A stretch of DNA of 64,000 bases, from the NCBI GenBank assembly GCA_965277495.1, contig OZ255824.1:1612001-1676000 (forward strand), written 5' to 3'. This document shows, one piece after another, positions 60,799 to 64,000 of the stretch. The notes beneath the pieces are model-generated. The model was not told where the DNA came from, ran no database searches, and worked only from the letters and a program-made list of their open reading frames with translations. A program made the position numbers and the translations under genes. How positions within the stretch are numbered: position 1 is the first letter of the stretch; the number at the start of each line of letters is the position of its first letter. The DNA comes from CAHJXG01 sp965277495 (lineage in GTDB: Bacteria > Pseudomonadota > Alphaproteobacteria > Acetobacterales > Acetobacteraceae).

Positions 60799-61281
60799 TT
60801 ACCGATCCGGCCCCGGCGCCGTGCTCGCTTGACGCAGCGCCGCCTGCGCCAGCGCGTCCAGCGCCGACAGGAAACGGGAACGGTCCGCCTTCGCGAGCGG
60901 CGGCGGGCCACCTCCGCCCGCACCGATCTCGCGCAAATGCCGCGCGACCTCGCGGCCGGCCAATGCCGAGCCGATGTTGTCCGCCGTCCAGACATGCCCG
61001 TTGTGCGACAGCGCCCGTGCCCCTCGCGCCAGGCAGCGCGAAGCGAGCGGGATGTCGGCGGTGACGCATATGTCGGCGGGGCCGATGCGTTCGGCGATCC
61101 AGTCGTCGGCCTCGTCGGGTTGGCCGCCGACCGTCACCATCTCGACGTTCGGCAGGCCCGGCGGGCGGATCGGGCGCGATCCGTTCGAGACCACGCGCAC
61201 CGGAAGGTTGAGCCGGGTCGCGACGCGGAACGCCTCCTCCCGCACCGGGCAGGCGTCCGCGTCGATGAACAAGGTGACCAC
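60799..61281 (-). CDS. YaiI/YqxD family protein (DUF188)
   Basis: 160 residues of a PIN-like nuclease-related family with unproven activity. It has FIDADACPVREEAFRVATRLNLPVRVVSNGS, TVGGQPDEADDWIAERIGPADICVTADIPLASRCLARGA and SHNGHVWTADNIGSALAGREVARHLRE, all conserved. The start is GTG at 61281, one base after the leuB stop, giving VVTLFIDADAC; the conserved region begins within 5 residues. Confidence 0.9.
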   Translation of the reverse strand: MVTLFIDADACPVREEAFRVATRLNLPVRVVSNGSRPIRPPGLPNVEMVTVGGQPDEADDWIAERIGPADICVTADIPLASRCLARGARALSHNGHVWTADNIGSALAGREVARHLREIGAGGGGPPPLAKADRSRFLSALDALAQAALRQASTAPGPDR

Positions 61282-61282
61282 G

Positions 61283-62395
61283 TTACGCCGAAAGCTTCTC
61301 CAGTTCGCGCAGCACGCTCTCGCCCATGACCGAGGTGCCAACCTTCGCGGTGCCGGGCGCCATCACGTCGGCGGTCCGGATGCCGCTCGCCAACACGTTG
61401 GTGCAGGCACGCTCGATCAGCGCCGCGTCCTCCTCCATGTCGAACGAATAGCGCAGCAGCATGGCGAAGCTCAGCATCTGCGCCATCGGGTTGGCGACGC
61501 CCTTCCCCGCAATATCGGGCGCGCTGCCATGGATCGGTTCATACAATGCATGACGCCGGCCGGAGCTGTCGGGCGCGCCAATCGTCGCCGAGGGCAGCAT
61601 CCCAAGGCTGCCCGTCAGCATGGAGGCGAGGTCGGACAGCAGATCGCCGAACAGATTCGAGGTGACGATGACGTCGAACTGCCGGGGATTGCGCACGAGC
61701 TGCATGGCGCAGTTATCGGCGTACATGTTCGTAAGCTCGACATCGCCGAACTCGCGCTCATGCAGCGCCGCGACGACCTGTCGCCACAGCAGGCCGCTCT
61801 CCATCACGTTGGCCTTCTCGACGCTGCAGAGGCGGTTCTGCCGTTTGCGCGCCAACTCGAACGCGACGCGGGCGACCCGTTCGATCTCGTGCGTCGTATA
61901 GACCTCGGTGTTGGTGCCGCGCTGCTGGCCGTCCGGCAGGGTCTCGATCCCGCGCGGCTCGCCGAAATACAGCCCGCCGGTGCTCTCGCGCACGATCATT
62001 AGGTCGAGGCCGCGGATCACCTCGGGTTTCAGCGTGCTGGCGTCGACCAAGGGTTCCAGCACGATGGCCGGGCGCAGGTTGGCGAACAGGCCGAGCTCGC
62101 GCCGGAGCGTCAGAATGGCGATTTCGGGCCGCATGTCGAAGCCGAGCTTGTCCCAGCGCGGACCGCCGACGGAGCCGAACAGCACAGCGTCCGCCGCCCG
62201 CGCCTTCGCCACCGTTTCCGCAGTGATCGGCGTGCCGCGCTGGTCGATGGCGGCGCCGCCCACCAGGTCCTCGGTGATGTCGAACGTCACGCTACGCCGG
62301 CGGTCCATCCAGTCGATGACCCGGCGGACTTCGCGCATCACCTCGGGGCCGATGCCATCGCCGGGCAACACGAGCAGCTTTTTGTTTGCGGCCAT
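61283..62395 (-). CDS. leuB: 3-isopropylmalate dehydrogenase
   Basis: 370 residues. NAD-dependent oxidation/decarboxylation of 3-isopropylmalate, third step of leucine synthesis. It has LLVLPGDGIGPEVMREV, FGSVGGPRWD, RPAIVLEPLVDASTLKPEVIRGLDLMIVRESTGGLYFGEPRG, KANVMESG..W and the metal-binding NLFGDLLSDLASMLTGSLGMLPSA, HGSAPDIAGKGVANP. ATG 62395, with AAGGGG ahead, lies 14 bp after leuD. Order leuC-leuD-leuB. Confidence 0.97.
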   Translation of the reverse strand: MAANKKLLVLPGDGIGPEVMREVRRVIDWMDRRRSVTFDITEDLVGGAAIDQRGTPITAETVAKARAADAVLFGSVGGPRWDKLGFDMRPEIAILTLRRELGLFANLRPAIVLEPLVDASTLKPEVIRGLDLMIVRESTGGLYFGEPRGIETLPDGQQRGTNTEVYTTHEIERVARVAFELARKRQNRLCSVEKANVMESGLLWRQVVAALHEREFGDVELTNMYADNCAMQLVRNPRQFDVIVTSNLFGDLLSDLASMLTGSLGMLPSATIGAPDSSGRRHALYEPIHGSAPDIAGKGVANPMAQMLSFAMLLRYSFDMEEDAALIERACTNVLASGIRTADVMAPGTAKVGTSVMGESVLRELEKLSA

Positions 62396-62409
62396 GTGGT
62401 CCCCTTGTC

Positions 62410-63030
62410 CTATGCCTTGATGCCGGGCATCCAAGGCGCCTCGGTGCGGAGCCGCGCCTCATAGCTGTCGATGGCCGTCCCGCGCTGCATGGTCTGGCCG
62501 ATGTCGTCGAGGCCGTTCAGCAGCAAATGCTTGCGCAGGGCGTCGACGGCGAACGGGATTTCCTCGCCGTTCGGACGCACCACGACCTGGCGCGCGAGGT
62601 CGATGGTCAGGCGCGCGTTGCCGCCCATCCGCGCGTCCTCCATCAACTGGTCGCAAACCTCGCGCGGCAGGGCAATGGGCAGGATGCCGTTCTTGAAGCA
62701 GTTGGTATGGAAGATGTCGGCGAAGCTCGGCGCGATCACGCAACGTATGCCGAAATCCAGCAGCGCCCATGGCGCATGTTCCCGTGACGAGCCGCAGCCG
62801 AAATTCTCGTGCGCGATCAGCACCTCGGCATGGCGGTACGGCTCGGCGTTCAACACGAAGTCGGACCGCTCGGTACCGGCCCCGTCATAGCGCAGGGTGT
62901 CGAACAAATGCACGCCCAGCCCGGTGCGTTTGATGGTTTTCAGGAACCGGGCCGGGATGATCTTATCGGTGTCCACATTGGCCAGCGGCAACGGCGCCGC
63001 GACCGCCGTCAACGTCGTGAACGCATCCAT
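62410..63030 (-). CDS. leuD: 3-isopropylmalate dehydratase small subunit
   Basis: 206 residues. Subunit of the isomerase that interconverts 2- and 3-isopropylmalate. Features: LPLANVDTDKIIPARFLKTIKRTG, the conserved HENFGCGSSREHAPWAL and DFGIRCVIAPSFADIFHTNCFKNGILPI. Its ATG overlaps the leuC stop by one base (TGATG), typical coupling. The reading frame extends far upstream through leuC on the same strand but is not coding there. Confidence 0.97.
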   Translation of the reverse strand: MDAFTTLTAVAAPLPLANVDTDKIIPARFLKTIKRTGLGVHLFDTLRYDGAGTERSDFVLNAEPYRHAEVLIAHENFGCGSSREHAPWALLDFGIRCVIAPSFADIFHTNCFKNGILPIALPREVCDQLMEDARMGGNARLTIDLARQVVVRPNGEEIPFAVDALRKHLLLNGLDDIGQTMQRGTAIDSYEARLRTEAPWMPGIKA

Positions 63031-64000
63031 CAGGCGAGCTCCCGCACGTCGGTGAGCCGGCCCGTTATGGCGGCGGCGGCGGCCATCGCCGGCGATAGCA
63101 GATGGGTGCGCCCGCCAGGCCCTTGCCGGCCCTCGAAGTTGCGGTTGCTGGTGCTGGCGCAGCGCTGGCCGGGCGTCAGCTTGTCGGGGTTCATGCCCAG
63201 GCACATGCTGCACCCGGCCTCCCGCCACTCGAACCCGGCGTCGAGCATGACCTGGTCCAGGCCCTCCGCCTCCGCCTGCAGCTTCACCAGGCCGCTGCCG
63301 GGCACCACCATGGCGCGCACGCCGGGGGCGACCCGCTTGCCACGGACGACGGCGGCGGCGGCGCGGATGTCCTCGATGCGTCCGTTGGTGCAGCTTCCGA
63401 TGAACACCACGTCCACCGGGATCTCGGCGAGCTTCTGCCCCGGCGTCAACGCCATGTAGTCGAGCATCCGCTGCATCTGCACGCGCGCCGCCTCGTCCTC
63501 GACCGCCGCCGGGTCGGGCACGTTGCCGGTGATGGGCAACACCGTCTCCGGGCTGGTGCCCCAGGTGACCATGGGCGAGATTTCCGCGGCGTGCAGCGTC
63601 ACCACCCGGTCGTAATGGGCGCCAGGGTCGGACGGCAGGGTGCGCCAATGCTCGACGGCGCGATCGAACGCCTCGCCCTTCGGCGCATAGGGGCGTCCCT
63701 CGATGTAGGCGAACGTCTTATCGTCCGGCGCGATCATGCCCGCGCGCGCGCCGGCCTCAATGCTCATGTTGCACACCGTCATGCGTCCGGCCATGTCGAG
63801 CCCGCGCACCGCCTCGCCGGCATACTCGATCACGTGCCCGGTGCCGCCGGCGGTGCCGATGCGCCCGATCACCGCGAGCACCAGGTCCTTGGCGGTCACG
63901 CCGGGCGCCAGCGTGCCGTCGACCTGGACCAGCATGTTCTTCGCCGGTTTCTGCAGCAAGGTCTGCGTCGCCAGCACGTGCTCGACCTCGGAGGTGCCGA
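63030..64000 (-). CDS. leuC: 3-isopropylmalate dehydratase large subunit, 5' end beyond window
   Basis: The last ~323 residues of LeuC are inside the window (frame runs off the right edge with GTSEVEHVLATQTLL). The iron-sulfur cluster cysteines are visible in GSCTNGRIEDIRAAAAV and CSMCLGMNPD, and the substrate-contact stretch SNRNFEGRQG is intact. The N-terminal ~140 residues lie outside. Partner of leuD. Confidence 0.96.
   Translation of the reverse strand, partial: GTSEVEHVLATQTLLQKPAKNMLVQVDGTLAPGVTAKDLVLAVIGRIGTAGGTGHVIEYAGEAVRGLDMAGRMTVCNMSIEAGARAGMIAPDDKTFAYIEGRPYAPKGEAFDRAVEHWRTLPSDPGAHYDRVVTLHAAEISPMVTWGTSPETVLPITGNVPDPAAVEDEAARVQMQRMLDYMALTPGQKLAEIPVDVVFIGSCTNGRIEDIRAAAAVVRGKRVAPGVRAMVVPGSGLVKLQAEAEGLDQVMLDAGFEWREAGCSMCLGMNPDKLTPGQRCASTSNRNFEGRQGPGGRTHLLSPAMAAAAAITGRLTDVRELA

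Noticed and set aside
1..64000. CRISPR arrays, transposases, integrases, defence or toxin-antitoxin genes
   Set aside because: None were seen on either strand; the only direct repeat cluster is the 13-bp tandem at 37759-37810, which has no spacers.

Overview
This 64 kb window is GC-rich, gene-dense bacterial chromosome. Gene content points to an alphaproteobacterium, most likely Rhodospirillales/Acetobacteraceae. Supporting signs are a TrcR/DUF1013 regulator, DUF1192 and two YdcH/DUF465 proteins, an alphaproteobacterial SOS box (GTTC-N7-GTTC) in front of recA, a ROSE-type thermosensor with an RpoH-like promoter at hsp20, and TRAP carriers. The family-level placement is inference from gene content, not a measured phylogeny. 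I see no rRNA, tRNA, CRISPR array or insertion sequence. No gene-free stretch exceeds 300 bases except 36.7-37.9 kb, which holds decayed ABC-transporter genes.

Layout. 0-4.4 kb: truncated pdxY, an Old Yellow Enzyme, two secreted stress-type proteins, rpmE, hsp20 and trcR. 4.4-12.3 kb: DUF465 pair, purE-purK, a dienelactone hydrolase, alaS, and recA-cdd with an SOS promoter. 12.3-17.0 kb: flagellar export and rod genes, with flgB-flgC-fliE-fliQ-fliR-flhB leftward and an unknown gene-fliO-fliP rightward from a shared 100-bp region. 17.0-36.6 kb: a 20-kb aromatic-catabolism island with a TRAP transporter, two flavin hydroxylases, two extradiol-type VOC dioxygenases, two FAH-family enzymes, an alpha/beta hydrolase, a type-B carboxylesterase, a porin, two MFS carriers, and LysR and GntR regulators. 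36.7-37.9 kb: remnants of an AapJ/AapQ-type amino-acid ABC transporter. 37.9-50.2 kb: a haem-oxygenase-like iron enzyme next to a methyltransferase, MarC, Lrp, a fused indolepyruvate:ferredoxin oxidoreductase, an acyl-CoA dehydrogenase, an atypical response regulator, a fatty-acid desaturase, an RlmI-type methyltransferase split by an in-frame amber codon, a lipoprotein and a class II aldolase. 50.3-56 kb: an M20 amidohydrolase and tkt-gap-pgk. 56-64 kb: Nudix, CidA/LrgB, CreA, a trypsin-fold protein lacking all three catalytic residues with a LuxR-type regulator, YaiI, and leuC-leuD-leuB (leuC cut by the window edge).

How the parts may work together. The catabolic island reads as a meta-cleavage toolkit: esterase and porin for ester-linked phenolics, FAD hydroxylases to make catechols, VOC dioxygenases for ring opening, and alpha/beta-hydrolase and FAH enzymes for the ring-fission product. 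A 51-bp sequence element in front of the LysR gene recurs with identical internal spacing in front of the porin operon, suggesting one regulon across both operons. The most unusual items are that paired operator, the inactive HtrA-like/LuxR pair, the iron enzyme-methyltransferase pair, the phosphoacceptor-less response regulator, and the amber-split methyltransferase.
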